From: Rhodospirillaceae bacterium
GTDB taxonomy: Bacteria > Pseudomonadota > Alphaproteobacteria > UBA828
Reading direction: 5' to 3'
NCBI GenBank assembly: GCA_002728135.1
Contig: PBVE01000023.1
Span: 62,001-126,000, forward strand
Length of the DNA: 64,000 bases
In this document: one piece after another, positions 36,670 through 46,355 of the stretch
Position numbering within the stretch: the first letter of the stretch is position 1
Layout: every line of letters begins with the position of its first letter
Notes under the pieces: generated by a model
Database searches by the model: none
Told to the model about the DNA's origin: nothing
What the model saw: the letters and a program-made list of their open reading frames with translations, nothing else
Position numbers and translations under genes: made by a program

Positions 36670-37845
36670 ATGGCTATAAAAAAAGGTTTTACAAAATTAT
36701 TTTTTTCATTTTTTTCAATACTTTTTTCCACATCAATTTTTCTATCTGAAGCGAACGCTGCTGAAGATGTTAATCGTTATATTTTTGTTCCAAACCGTGC
36801 ATCTGCTGATATAGCCGTGATCGATACAGTCACAGATGAGTTAATTAGACGTATAGAGGTAGGGTCAGTGCCTCATCAGGTAGTTGTTTCTGATAAGCTG
36901 GATAAGCTCGCAGTAACAAATTCAGCTGATAATACGCTAAGTATAATTGATTTGAACACATTTTTAGTAGTTTCAACAGTTGAGCTAGGAGAGGAACCAG
37001 AACACATCGCGATCAACCCATCTGGTGACGTTATAGCTGTAGGTAATATTGGAGGAGGCTCAATTTCATTTGTTTCTCTTAATAAAGGTTCAGAGTTAAA
37101 AAGAGTTAGTGGACTTTATGAGCCCCATAACATGACTTTTAATTCAGATGGTTCACATCTATTTGTGGGTAACTTAGGAGCAAACATTGTCAGCGTAATA
37201 AATGTAAATGATGCTCGAGTTGAAGAAGAAATTAGTATTGGAGAACATAAAACAATTGCTTCTACTCATTTAAGTGAAAGTGAATATCAAGGGATAATTA
37301 ATATTACAAGTACTCCTAACGGAAAATTAGGCTTTGCCGCTTATGGAGAAGGTGATGTTATGGCTATAATTGATATGGAGTTGCAAAAAGTAATCAGGAA
37401 TGTAGAGCTTGGAAATTTACCATGGCGTGCATTTGCATCCCCTGATGGAGCTCATATGCTAGTACCTAATAATGGCGATAGAACTATATCTGTTTTTTCA
37501 ACAAAAACTCTTGAAGAGATTGCCCGGCTTCCTGGCGGAGAAGACATGACGGGGATAAACATTGGGTGGTTTGATTCACTTGCCTACGTTATTAGTCGTG
37601 GTGAGAACAAACTAATAGTATTAGATCTAATTTCTATGAAGAAAGTAAATGAAATACCATTATTAAGTACACCGGAAACAGGTGTAATCACACCAGATGG
37701 AAAAAAACTATATGTTGCTTTGTCAAGTAGCGATGAGGTTGCTGTGGTTGACGTTAGACAAATGAAAATTGTTAAACGAATTGGAAATGTTGGTGAGGAG
37801 CCCTGGGGTGTCCATATGTTGGGTGCGATTAATTATTGTCACTAA
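36670..37845 (+). CDS. Exported YVTN-type beta-propeller repeat protein
   Basis: A 391-aa protein from ATG 36670 (AAGG upstream); the frame also opens at ATG 36622 but the later start gives a clean signal peptide (MAIKKGFTKLFFSFFSILFS then cleavage near SEANAA). The mature part is a run of about seven blades with repeated patterns such as DIAVIDTVTDELIRRIEVG, PHQVVVSDKLDKLAV and DEVAVVDVRQMKIVKRIG, the YVTN propeller family. A periplasmic binding or scaffold role is likely; partner unknown. The following S41-like gene overlaps its 3' end. Confidence 0.88.
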   Translation: MAIKKGFTKLFFSFFSILFSTSIFLSEANAAEDVNRYIFVPNRASADIAVIDTVTDELIRRIEVGSVPHQVVVSDKLDKLAVTNSADNTLSIIDLNTFLVVSTVELGEEPEHIAINPSGDVIAVGNIGGGSISFVSLNKGSELKRVSGLYEPHNMTFNSDGSHLFVGNLGANIVSVINVNDARVEEEISIGEHKTIASTHLSESEYQGIINITSTPNGKLGFAAYGEGDVMAIIDMELQKVIRNVELGNLPWRAFASPDGAHMLVPNNGDRTISVFSTKTLEEIARLPGGEDMTGINIGWFDSLAYVISRGENKLIVLDLISMKKVNEIPLLSTPETGVITPDGKKLYVALSSSDEVAVVDVRQMKIVKRIGNVGEEPWGVHMLGAINYCH

Positions 37846-38611
37846 TATAGTTTTCTTCTTCCAAACCTTAGAATTACAAGCTAATAATTTTGATAAGCAA
37901 ATACCAAGTAACTCTCTAAGAATTTTGCAAGAAGCTAAAATTATTTCAGGTCTTGATAATGAGCTAGCACAGAAAATTGCTGATAGATGCAATTTAGAGA
38001 CAATTTGTGTTGCCCAGGAGATTGTAAAAGAATTAGGTAATTATGCAAATTTAACTCGTATAGAACCAAAATCTTCTAATCAGAGACGTCTTGCAGAAGT
38101 TCTTCCCTCGGTAAAAAAGTCTTATAAAATGTCAGATGAGTCGATTTTTATTGAACTAAAACACTTTGGAAGAAAAGCAGAATGGGAGGTAATAAATTTA
38201 TTAGAGGGTTCAAATAAAGTTGTATTTGACCTTACAGAAAATGAAGGTGGTGATTTATCTAGAATGATTAGAGTAGCATCACTCTTTATCGGCCCTGTAA
38301 AAAAGGCATTTGTGGTAAGATCCCAGAATCTTGTTACTCACTTTGACATTCCTTCACCAGTATATTCCATGAGTGACATGAACATTGTTTTGGTGGTAGG
38401 TCAAAAAACTGCTAGTAGTGCTGAGTTATTTTCTGCTCTCCTTAGGCAATATGCAGGTGCTAAATTAGTTGGAGAAAAGACACGCGGTAAGGATTGGTTG
38501 CTCAAGGTTGTGCCAGTAAACGATAAATTTTGGCTTTCTATTCCAGCAGGGCAAATTTTCGTTCCTGGAGAAAAAATTGTTGATGGGATATTACCCGATG
38601 AGAAACACTAA
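37823..38611 (+). CDS. S41 (C-terminal processing) peptidase-like exported protein
   Basis: I start at GTG 37823, which gives 262 aa with a short hydrophobic leader (RLIIVTNIVFFFQTLELQA); this overlaps the YVTN gene by 23 bases. An ATG at 37769 opens the same frame but lies deeper in that gene. The catalytic core is recognisable: VVFDLTENEGGDL, then Ser198 in TASSAELFSALL and Lys223 in GEKTRGKD, spaced 25 residues apart as in E. coli Prc. No PDZ domain is seen; instead about 85 residues of unknown type precede the core. Substrate unknown. Confidence 0.75.
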   Translation: MRLIIVTNIVFFFQTLELQANNFDKQIPSNSLRILQEAKIISGLDNELAQKIADRCNLETICVAQEIVKELGNYANLTRIEPKSSNQRRLAEVLPSVKKSYKMSDESIFIELKHFGRKAEWEVINLLEGSNKVVFDLTENEGGDLSRMIRVASLFIGPVKKAFVVRSQNLVTHFDIPSPVYSMSDMNIVLVVGQKTASSAELFSALLRQYAGAKLVGEKTRGKDWLLKVVPVNDKFWLSIPAGQIFVPGEKIVDGILPDEKH

Positions 38612-38661
38612 GTTTAATTTAATATTAAAATTTTATTGTATTTTTGGAGGCAATTAAGAGA

Positions 38662-39153
38662 ATGTATAAATTGCGAATTAATTTGTTTATTATGACAGTT
38701 TTTTCTTATCTGTTCTTTACACCACTAGTTTCAGTGCATGCTCATGAGTCAACAGAGGGTTTTTTTACATTTAAGCATACATGGATAAGAATATTACCTG
38801 GGTCTTCAAATGGTGCCATATATACAGAAATAATAAACAATAGTGAATCTCAAGACCGACTTATTGGTGCAAGTTCATCAATAGCAACTAGTTTAGAATT
38901 ACATTTACATACAATTGATGACTCAGGAATAGCAAGAATGCGTCATGTTGAAGCTATTGATATTCCTCCAAAGGGAAGCATAAAATTAGTCCCTGGTGGT
39001 TATCATATAATGATTAAGGGTTTAAAAAGGCCTCTTTTTGAGGAAGAGTTAGTTCCGGTGATTTTAATATTTGAAGAATCAGGTTCAACTGAGGTTGAAG
39101 CTTATGTTGAAGAAGTTCTATATAAAGAAGAACACGATCATCATAATCATTGA
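38662..39153 (+). CDS. Copper chaperone PCu(A)C family protein
   Basis: A 163-aa exported protein from ATG 38662 with GGAGG 11 bases upstream (a TTG at 38644 opens the frame). The signal peptide ends near VSVHAH. The PCuAC fold is recognised from WIRILPGSSNGAIYTEI, ELHLHTIDDSGIARMRHVE and YHIMIKGLKRPL, giving the His/Met set (H...M...HxM) that binds Cu(I). A His-rich tail (EHDHHNH) adds metal ligands. PCuAC proteins deliver copper to cytochrome oxidase CuA or CuB sites in the periplasm. Third gene of the exported cluster. Confidence 0.88.
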   Translation: MYKLRINLFIMTVFSYLFFTPLVSVHAHESTEGFFTFKHTWIRILPGSSNGAIYTEIINNSESQDRLIGASSSIATSLELHLHTIDDSGIARMRHVEAIDIPPKGSIKLVPGGYHIMIKGLKRPLFEEELVPVILIFEESGSTEVEAYVEEVLYKEEHDHHNH

Positions 39154-39249
39154 AATAGAAAGTCGATGTAGTATTAGGGTGAAAGAAACCTAAAGTGACA
39201 ATCAAACAATTTTTAATAATCTATTAATGTAATTAGCACTTTGGGTATT

Positions 39250-40122
39250 TTATCTTGTTGGGATAGGCCTCTCCCCAGAGTAATCATAAAACCCTTTACC
39301 TGTTTTTCTTCCTAACCAGCCTGCTTCAACATATTTTGCAAGAAGCGGGCATGGTCTATATTTGCTATCAGCCAAACCTTCGTAGAGAACTTGCATAATA
39401 GAATGACAAGTATCAAGGCCTATAAAGTCAGCAAGCTGTAGAGGCCCCATTGGATGATGGGCACCAAGTTTCATTGCTGTATCAATAGCTTCAACTGTTC
39501 CAACTCCCTCATATAGGGCATAAATAGCTTCATTAATCATAGGTAAGAGAATACGATTCACAATAAAAGCAGGAAAATCCTCTGCCATTGCAGGTGTTTT
39601 GCCGAGTTGAATAGTTAAATCTCTGACAGCTTCATAGGTTTCCACCTCAGTTGCAATACCTCGCACTAATTCTACAAGTTCCATAACGGGAACAGGATTC
39701 ATAAAGTGCATTCCCATAAATTGACCAGGTCTATCTGTACTAGCAGCTAGCCGCGTAACTGAAATTGAAGAAGTATTAGTGCACAAAATTGCTTCAGGTT
39801 TAAGAATGCCGTGAAGACTGTTAAAAATTGATTTTTTTAGATCTTCGTCTTCCGCGGCAGCCTCTATGACAATATCACAATCATTAAGTTCATTAACATC
39901 TTTACAGGGGTTAATTAAATTGATTGCAGAATTTTTCTTAGTTTCGGTCAGTAATCCTTTTTGAATTTGCCTGCATAGGTTCTTTTCGATAGTTGCCAGG
40001 GCGTTTTGAAGTTGTTTTTCATCTATATCAATTATTTTTACATTAAAGTCATTAATTGCTGCAACATGAGCTATACCATTACCCATTTGCCCGCTGCCAA
40101 TAACACCAATGGTTTTAATCAT
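39250..40122 (-). CDS. 3-hydroxybutyryl-CoA dehydrogenase
   Basis: A 290-aa single-domain 3-hydroxyacyl-CoA dehydrogenase. The NAD motif is [17 protein letters not shown], followed by [13 protein letters not shown], the catalytic-region [15 protein letters not shown], and the C-terminal [19 protein letters not shown] and [16 protein letters not shown]. It ends the leftward HIG1-PduO-etfB-etfA-hbd run, which suggests that electrons from acyl-CoA oxidation pass to ETF. It starts 10 bases after etfA. Confidence 0.94.
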   Translation of the reverse strand: MIKTIGVIGSGQMGNGIAHVAAINDFNVKIIDIDEKQLQNALATIEKNLCRQIQKGLLTETKKNSAINLINPCKDVNELNDCDIVIEAAAEDEDLKKSIFNSLHGILKPEAILCTNTSSISVTRLAASTDRPGQFMGMHFMNPVPVMELVELVRGIATEVETYEAVRDLTIQLGKTPAMAEDFPAFIVNRILLPMINEAIYALYEGVGTVEAIDTAMKLGAHHPMGPLQLADFIGLDTCHSIMQVLYEGLADSKYRPCPLLAKYVEAGWLGRKTGKGFYDYSGERPIPTR

Positions 40123-40132
40123 GAATCTTACC

Positions 40133-41086
40133 TCAAGTTTTAGAAAGCCCTTGCTTATCCAATTCTTCTGCTATTTCTGGAAGGGCTTTAAAAAGATCTG
40201 CTACTAAACCATAGTCTGCGATCTGGAAAATTGGAGCTTCTTCATCTTTATTTATTGCAGCAATTACTTTGCTGTCTTTCATTCCGGCAAGATGCTGAAT
40301 TGCCCCAGATATTCCGATTGCTAGATAGAGTGTTGGTGCAACCACTTTACCTGTTTGACCTACTTGATAGTCATTGGGAACAAAGCCTGCGTCTACTGCT
40401 GCTCTTGAAGCTCCGATGGCAGCACCAAGACGGTCTGCTACGGCCTCAATTAAAACAAAGTTTTCCCCTGATTGCATACCTCGGCCGCCTGAAACTATTG
40501 TTGTTGCACTAGTAAGCTCAGGCCTTTCAGATGCACTGACATCTAGACGTAGAAACTTAGATTTTCCAGAATCAGGAGTCGTGGAAATATTTTCTATTAT
40601 TGCATTTCCTCCGTTATTAGCTGCTGCATCAAAGGCTGTTGCCCTGACTGTTATTACTTTAATAGAGTCAATACTTTTTACTGTAGATATTACGTTGCCT
40701 GCATATGTTGGACGTTGGAAGGTTTCTTTATCAAGAATTCCACTTATGTCTGAAATCTGAGCAACGTCTAGGAGTGCAGCCACCCTAGGCATTAGGTTTT
40801 TGCCTTCCGTTGTGGCAGTTGCCATTACATATTTGTAATTTTCACATATAGATAAGATCAAGGGAGTCATATTTTCTGCTAATGGATGTTCGTAAATAAT
40901 GTCATCTGCTACAAGAACTTTAGTAACGCCAGATACTATACTTGCACTTTGAACAACCTCTTGTGCATTGTGCCCTGCGATAAGAAGATGAATTTCCTCA
41001 GCAAGTGCTCTCGCAGCTGTAACCGAGTGTAATGTTGCACGTTTTAGCTCTGAATTATTATGTTCAGCAATAATCAAGACAGTCAT
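40133..41086 (-). CDS. etfA: Electron transfer flavoprotein alpha subunit
   Basis: FixB/EtfA family (317 aa), which holds FAD and passes electrons from acyl-CoA dehydrogenases to ETF-quinone oxidoreductase. The C-terminal FAD-binding signature reads [20 protein letters not shown] followed by [26 protein letters not shown] and GQTGKVVAP are further marks. Its ATG overlaps the etfB stop by one base. Confidence 0.96.
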   Translation of the reverse strand: MTVLIIAEHNNSELKRATLHSVTAARALAEEIHLLIAGHNAQEVVQSASIVSGVTKVLVADDIIYEHPLAENMTPLILSICENYKYVMATATTEGKNLMPRVAALLDVAQISDISGILDKETFQRPTYAGNVISTVKSIDSIKVITVRATAFDAAANNGGNAIIENISTTPDSGKSKFLRLDVSASERPELTSATTIVSGGRGMQSGENFVLIEAVADRLGAAIGASRAAVDAGFVPNDYQVGQTGKVVAPTLYLAIGISGAIQHLAGMKDSKVIAAINKDEEAPIFQIADYGLVADLFKALPEIAEELDKQGLSKT

Positions 41087-41835
41087 TATATTACCTTAGC
41101 TTCATTCTGTAATTTACTTATAAGTTCAGCCACAGATTCAACCATAACGCCTGATTCACGTTTTGCTGGTTCCTCAACTTTTAAAACTATTAATCTGGGC
41201 TTAATATCTACATCTAAATCTTCAGGGGATTTGACTTCTATGGGCTTCTTTTTTGCTTTCATTATATTCGGAAGAGAAGCGTATCGTGGTTCATTCAGTC
41301 TTAGGTCAGTAGTAACTACTGCAGGTAAATTTATAGAGATAGTTTCTAATCCTCCATCGACCTCGCGAGTAACCTCAGCCCCTTGATCTGATAGAACTAT
41401 ATTGGAGGCAAAGGTTGCTTGTGGCCAGTCAAGTAATGCAGCTAACATTTGTCCAGTTTGATTACTATCATCATCAATTGCTTGTTTTCCTAAAATTACT
41501 AGACCCGGCTCTTCTGATTCACTAACTGCTTTAAGAATTTTTGCAACTCCAAGAGGTTGAAGTTCCATTTCTGTTTCAATATGTATACCCCGGTCTGCCC
41601 CCATGGCCAGAGCTGTTCGAAGTGTTTCTTGAGTTTGTTTAGGGCCTGCAGAAACGACAACAATTTCATCTGCAACACCTGATTCCTTTATCCGGACAGC
41701 TTCCTCAACAGCAATTTCACAAAAAGGGTTCATTGCCATTTTTACGTTAGTAAGTTCTACATCCGTATTATCTGCATTAACACGAACCTTGACGTTATAA
41801 TCTATGGTTCTTTTTATGGCTACAAGCAGCTTCAT
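41086..41835 (-). CDS. etfB: Electron transfer flavoprotein beta subunit
   Basis: FixA/EtfB family (249 aa), partner of EtfA with the AMP site. Typical segments are [19 protein letters not shown] at the start, [30 protein letters not shown] and [21 protein letters not shown] 135-base gap separates it from the PduO gene, leaving room for a promoter. Confidence 0.96.
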   Translation of the reverse strand: MKLLVAIKRTIDYNVKVRVNADNTDVELTNVKMAMNPFCEIAVEEAVRIKESGVADEIVVVSAGPKQTQETLRTALAMGADRGIHIETEMELQPLGVAKILKAVSESEEPGLVILGKQAIDDDSNQTGQMLAALLDWPQATFASNIVLSDQGAEVTREVDGGLETISINLPAVVTTDLRLNEPRYASLPNIMKAKKKPIEVKSPEDLDVDIKPRLIVLKVEEPAKRESGVMVESVAELISKLQNEAKVI

Positions 41836-41970
41836 TAGAGGTCTTTCTATTTCTTTTTTGGCTTAAACTAATTTATTTTTTTGTAAAAACACCTAATTTA
41901 AAAATTTATTATAAGAATGGAGTCACAATATTCTCCGCTAGGGGTTAAGTCAACGGGAGCACTTAGTGTG

Positions 41971-42528
41971 TTAACGGTTTGCCCCTGGTTTCCATAAAAC
42001 ATCTTTTTTCCCATCATTGTTAAGGTGTCTGGCTAAAACAAAGAGATGATCAGATAAACGATTAAGATATGTAATAACAAATGGATTGACTTCTTCATTA
42101 ATTGATAATTCAGTCGCAAGTCTTTCTGCTCTTCTTACTACTGTTCTAGCGTGATGTAAGTGGGCAGCTCCTGAACTCCCACCTGGAAGAATAAAGGAGT
42201 TTAGAGGTTCTAATCTTGAATTTATATCATCTATTTCTGTTTCAAGTCTTAAGACTTGGGAAGATGTTACACGGAGTGATTTTTCTTTATCTTTTATTGG
42301 CCTGCATAGATCAGCTCCTATATCGAAAAGATCATTTTGTATATTATCTAAAATTATATTGGATTGAATGTCGCAGTTTAGTCTGGCAATACCGATTATA
42401 CTATTTGCTTCGTCAACTGTTCCATAAGCGTTAACACGTAAATTGTGTTTTGGCACTCTAGCTCCATCACCGAGAGAGGTTTCGCCTGAGTCACCTCCTT
42501 TTGTATAGATTTTTGTTAGTCTTACCAT
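41971..42528 (-). CDS. Cob(I)alamin adenosyltransferase, PduO type
   Basis: A 185-aa ATP:cob(I)alamin adenosyltransferase of the PduO/MMAB family, which adenosylates B12 for isomerases such as methylmalonyl-CoA mutase. The ATP-binding N-terminus is KIYTKGGDSGETSLGDG, and RTVVRRAERLATEL and YLNRLSDHLFVLAR are the C-terminal signatures. It is unrelated in fold to CobO at 3101-3727. It lies 19 bases after the HIG1 gene. Confidence 0.95.
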   Translation of the reverse strand: MVRLTKIYTKGGDSGETSLGDGARVPKHNLRVNAYGTVDEANSIIGIARLNCDIQSNIILDNIQNDLFDIGADLCRPIKDKEKSLRVTSSQVLRLETEIDDINSRLEPLNSFILPGGSSGAAHLHHARTVVRRAERLATELSINEEVNPFVITYLNRLSDHLFVLARHLNNDGKKDVLWKPGANR

Positions 42529-42547
42529 AAAACCCTAAAGCCTCTTT

Positions 42548-42742
42548 TTATTTATCAACTAAAAAAACAAGTATAGCCAGTAATCCTACTGCTACTAGTT
42601 GTAGGCCAATACGCCAGCGCATTAGTATGTTTGATCTATTTGTCTTACCATCTCCAGTATAAAAGGAGCCGAGCCCAAGAAATAGTACTATTACTACCGC
42701 CGCCATTGCGATGTATACAAATATTTCTAGCAGCATACTCAT
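42548..42742 (-). CDS. HIG1-domain twin-transmembrane protein
   Basis: A 64-aa protein with two predicted membrane helices (about residues 5-25 and 44-61) joined by a polar loop (GSFYTGDGKTNRSNILMRWR), the pattern of HIG_1_N proteins. Relatives in mitochondria and alphaproteobacteria stabilise respiratory complexes such as cytochrome oxidase. Placement before PduO and ETF genes is a common alphaproteobacterial arrangement. Confidence 0.87.
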   Translation of the reverse strand: MSMLLEIFVYIAMAAVVIVLFLGLGSFYTGDGKTNRSNILMRWRIGLQLVAVGLLAILVFLVDK

Positions 42743-42830
42743 TTTTGTTTATCAGAAACTTTTCTCAATGATTTACCTACTCAGTTATAATTGTTTTTAA
42801 ACATATGTTATACCTAAACACACTTTTCAA

Positions 42831-43743
42831 TCACTGCTTGTTTAAGTTTGTACTAGCTAAGTCTATCCAGTGGTATATTTGCTCTTTGTCCGATGAAAAA
42901 AGAGCATCATGTAGCTGTCTAGGTAAAACTCCAATTTTTCTTAGCGAAGAGAGGTTTACTGCAAAATTTCGTTTTTGAAACCTCTCTCCATTTGTGTCTA
43001 ATATTAATGGATGGTGTAAATATTGTGGAACATCAAATCCAAGAATCTCCTGTAAGAGTCTATGTATTGAGGTAGTCTTGTATAGGTCCTCTGCCCTAGT
43101 AACAACGGTGACACCCTGTATGTGATCATCAACTGTCACTGCTAGATGATAACTTGTGGGAGTCTCTTTCCGTGCAATAACTATATCGCCAAATATGCTT
43201 GGAGATATTTTATGAATTTTATTAGATGGATCTGTCCATTGGATTTTTCGAACTTTTGAAAGTGCCATATCCATTTTTAATCTTAGAGCAAAGTTTTCAC
43301 CATTTAATTGCCGTTTCTTTGCTTGTAATTCACTTAAATTACGACAGGTTCCTGGGTAAACAAATTTATTAAATTTGTGCGGAGCTGAGTTAGTAGATTT
43401 GATTTCTCTTATGATTTCTTTTCGACTACAAAAACATGGATAAATTAAACCCTGAGACTTTAGCTTGTTTAATGCCTCTTCGTAGTCAGACATATGTTCT
43501 GATTGACGTCTAATGGGCTTATTTGAGGTTATGCCAAGCCAGGATAAATCTTCTAAAATCTTAGATTCATATTTTTGATTACAACGTTTTAAATCAATAT
43601 TTTCAAACCTAATAAGAAACTCTCCATCTGGTGAGCTTTTCATTTGATCAAAAGCTACCATTGCTGCAAAAGCACTACCTACATGCAGCTCTCCAGTTGG
43701 ACTAGGTGCAAATCTTGTGACAATTATTTTTTTTTTCTTTCAT
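42831..43743 (-). CDS. gluQ: Glutamyl-Q tRNA(Asp) synthetase, reading frame broken at a poly-A run
   Basis: The uninterrupted frame from ATG 43661 gives 276 aa of a class I GluRS-like protein (RFENIDLKRC, CFCSRKEI, ADHIQGVTVVTRAEDL-type motifs), but it lacks the ATP-binding start. Upstream in the same frame lie RFAPSPTGELHVGSAFAA, the HIGH-type motif, with no ATG or GTG before them. An ATG at 43743 would supply the start, but the run of ten A (T at 43727-43736) puts it one base out of frame; nine would give MKEKKIIVTRFAPSPTG. The enzyme glutamylates queuosine of tRNA-Asp. Confidence 0.85.
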
Positions 43744-43757
43744 TATAATGGTTGGAA

Positions 43758-45008
43758 TCAGGTTATGCCATTCTTTAAAAGAGACTCTATCGTATTATCA
43801 TCATAGTCTACCCAATCTTTTAGTATTATTTTAGTATGTTCACCTAATTGTGGTGCTGCAGAGGGATAATCGACAGGACTTTTCGAGAATTTGATAGGAT
43901 TACCAGGGTGATCCAAGGATACTCCTGAAGAATGAGGAATGTTTACCCTCATATTACGAGCTAATATTTGAGGATCTCCAAAAACTCTATCTAATGTGTT
44001 TATGGGCCCGCATGGAACACCGGCAATATCAAGTTTTGCAATCCAGTCATCCATGGTTTTAGTTTTTGTTAGTTCTCGAATATGTTCATTAACAAATTCA
44101 CGATTCTCTATTCTAGATTTATGGTCTCTGAATCTTGAATCCTCAAGTAAATCAGATTTTCCTGCAATTTCTAGAAATTTTCTCAGCTGTCCATTATTAC
44201 CTATACCAAGAATCATATGCCCGTCTTTTGTTGGAAAAACTCCATAAGGAACAATATTAACATGCTCGTTACCGAATCTTTCAGGTGATTGTCCTCCAAC
44301 CAGGTAATTCATTGCTTGGGTAGACAACCAACTTGCTTGGGTATCTAGAAGTGCTAAGTCAATATGTTGTCCTTCTCCAGTTAATTGTCTCCAATTTAGA
44401 GCAGCCAAAATTGCAGTAATTGCATACATACCGGTCATTAGATCAGAAACTGCGACACCAACTTTTTGAGGTCCAGCACCAGGCTTACCATCTGGAACGC
44501 CGGTAATACTCATTAAACCTCCAGCTCCTTGAATAATTAGGTCGTATCCAGCTCTTTCAGAGTAGGGGCCTGTTTGTCCAAAACCAGTTATTGAACAATA
44601 TATTAGTCGTTTGTTTACATGGTAAATACTATCATAATCTAGTTGGTATTTTTTTAGCCCACCAACTTTATAATTTTCTATTAAAATATCAGCTTGAGTT
44701 GCAAGATCGCGGACAACCTTTTGTCCTTCAGACTTAGATAAATCAATAGTTATGGAGCGTTTTGCTCTATTTGCTGACATAAAATATGCGGCATCACCTG
44801 TTTCTTCTCCTTTGCTATTTTTTACAAATGGTGGTCCCCAGCTTCTGGTATCATCCCCAGTTTCTGGACGTTCAACTTTAACCACATCTGCTCCAAAATC
44901 GGCTAATAATTGAGCACACCATGGCCCCGCTAAAACACGACTCATATCAAGAACTTTTAAGTTTGATAATGGCCCGGTTCGATTTGAAACCTGTTCTTTA
45001 TTTAACAT
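43758..45008 (-). CDS. CaiB/BaiF family (class III) CoA transferase
   Basis: A 416-aa CoA-transferase of the formyl-CoA transferase/CaiB family. Features are LKVLDMSRVLAGPWCAQLLA, GADVVKVERPETGDDTR, the catalytic Asp in HIDLALLDTQASW, and GHMILGIGNNGQ. These enzymes move CoA between carboxylic acids; the substrate pair cannot be deduced. It stands 14 bases upstream of gluQ, probably without functional connection. Confidence 0.92.
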   Translation of the reverse strand: MLNKEQVSNRTGPLSNLKVLDMSRVLAGPWCAQLLADFGADVVKVERPETGDDTRSWGPPFVKNSKGEETGDAAYFMSANRAKRSITIDLSKSEGQKVVRDLATQADILIENYKVGGLKKYQLDYDSIYHVNKRLIYCSITGFGQTGPYSERAGYDLIIQGAGGLMSITGVPDGKPGAGPQKVGVAVSDLMTGMYAITAILAALNWRQLTGEGQHIDLALLDTQASWLSTQAMNYLVGGQSPERFGNEHVNIVPYGVFPTKDGHMILGIGNNGQLRKFLEIAGKSDLLEDSRFRDHKSRIENREFVNEHIRELTKTKTMDDWIAKLDIAGVPCGPINTLDRVFGDPQILARNMRVNIPHSSGVSLDHPGNPIKFSKSPVDYPSAAPQLGEHTKIILKDWVDYDDNTIESLLKNGIT

Positions 45009-45188
45009 TATCGTTTATCCTTTAGGGGCTAGACTAGTAAATTAATTTATTAATGATTGTAGGCATAAATGAAAATGATGGTTAGTAATATATTTATGCT
45101 ATTTTCAAATAGTTAATACATAAGATTTGTTTATGCTAATTTATTTTATATAATTAATTATTTTAGTTTGTGTATAAGGAATAAAGCT

Positions 45189-45749
45189 TTGCAAGCAGTT
45201 TTAAATGCAAATCCAGCTCTAGTTTTAAATGCGGATTATAGGCCTCTAAGTTATTTTCCCCTTTCACTATGGGATTGGAGAGATGCTGTAAAAGCAGTTT
45301 TTCTTGATAGAGTTTTTATAGTTTCTTATTATGAGTATTCTATTCGCTCTCCAAGCTCAGAATTTAGACTTCCAAGTGTGATAGCACTTAAAAAATATAT
45401 ACCGCATGATAGAAAACCACCATTTACTCGATTTAATGTTTTTCTTCGTGATTCATTTTGCTGTCAATATTGTGGTGGTCGGTTACCAGTAGAAAACTTG
45501 ACCTTTGATCATGTTATCCCTAGATCAAGGGGGGGAAGAACTACTTGGAACAACGTTGTTACTGCTTGTAATGCGTGTAATTTGAAAAAAGGAAATTTTT
45601 TACCAAACGAATGCTCTATGAAACCCAATGCTAATCCAGTACAACCATCTACTGGACATTTGCAGGCTATTGGACGTTTGTTTCCCCCTCAATATCTTCA
45701 CGAAAGTTGGAGAGATTATTTGTATTGGGATACTAAATTAGACCCCTAA
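45189..45749 (+). CDS. HNH endonuclease domain protein
   Basis: A 186-aa protein of the compact alphaproteobacterial HNH family. The start at TTG 45189 has AAGGA eight bases upstream; a TTG at 45168 opens the frame but has no site. After VLNADYRPLSYFPLSLWDW come RDSFCCQYCGG, the HNH core FDHVIPRSRGG, and NACNLKKGN, giving the zinc-ribbon cysteines around the HNH histidine. Members are widespread and usually not mobile; the function is not established. Confidence 0.87.
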   Translation: MQAVLNANPALVLNADYRPLSYFPLSLWDWRDAVKAVFLDRVFIVSYYEYSIRSPSSEFRLPSVIALKKYIPHDRKPPFTRFNVFLRDSFCCQYCGGRLPVENLTFDHVIPRSRGGRTTWNNVVTACNACNLKKGNFLPNECSMKPNANPVQPSTGHLQAIGRLFPPQYLHESWRDYLYWDTKLDP

Positions 45750-45772
45750 AAAATCTATAAATTAAAAAATTA

Positions 45773-46348
45773 TTAAAACCTCTCTGATAGCCATATGGCA
45801 ATACGTGTTCCAGATTTAATTAATGTTACCATAGGCTTATATAGTGGAGCATCCTTTGCATCATAATCAAGTGCAGTGTTTTTATGGGATGCCTCATCAG
45901 CCGCAAATTCAATAATAATTTTACGTAGTTCATCCTCTTCGTTACCAAGTTGTTTAGCTTGCTTATAGTAATGTTTTTCAATGACTTCTTCCACAGCAAC
46001 TGTACATGCCATGGCCGCTTTTTCACCCAATAACGCAGTTGATGCTCCTAACATAAATCCGGCTATATGCCAGATAGGGCTTAATACTGTGGGTCTTACA
46101 CTTCTTTGTACTAAGAGGTTATCAAAAGTTTTTAGATGATGGGTTTCTGCATCTGCCATTTCTTGGATGGTTTTACGAGACTCTGATTTACCTAGAATAG
46201 CCAGTTGACCTTCATAAATTCTCTTAGCACCATATTCACCTGCATGATCAACACGTATTATTCTTGCAATTAGCTGTTCTTGCGTCATATCTCCCGGCAG
46301 ACGAATATTATTATCTCTTAATGAGTTATCTTTTATGGAAGCAGTCAA
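45773..46348 (-). CDS. coq7: 3-demethoxyubiquinol 3-hydroxylase COQ7
   Basis: A di-iron monooxygenase (191 aa) of ubiquinone synthesis. The ligand motifs are VDHAGEYGAKRIYEGQ (Glu), MADAETHHLKTFD (ExxH), AVEEVIEKHYYKQ and FAADEASHKNTALDYDA (ExxH). The length is that of bacterial Coq7. It shows that the cell makes ubiquinone, as the RegB quinone motif also suggests. It lies seven bases after dsbB. Confidence 0.95.
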   Translation of the reverse strand: MTASIKDNSLRDNNIRLPGDMTQEQLIARIIRVDHAGEYGAKRIYEGQLAILGKSESRKTIQEMADAETHHLKTFDNLLVQRSVRPTVLSPIWHIAGFMLGASTALLGEKAAMACTVAVEEVIEKHYYKQAKQLGNEEDELRKIIIEFAADEASHKNTALDYDAKDAPLYKPMVTLIKSGTRIAIWLSERF

Positions 46349-46355
46349 TAGGTAA

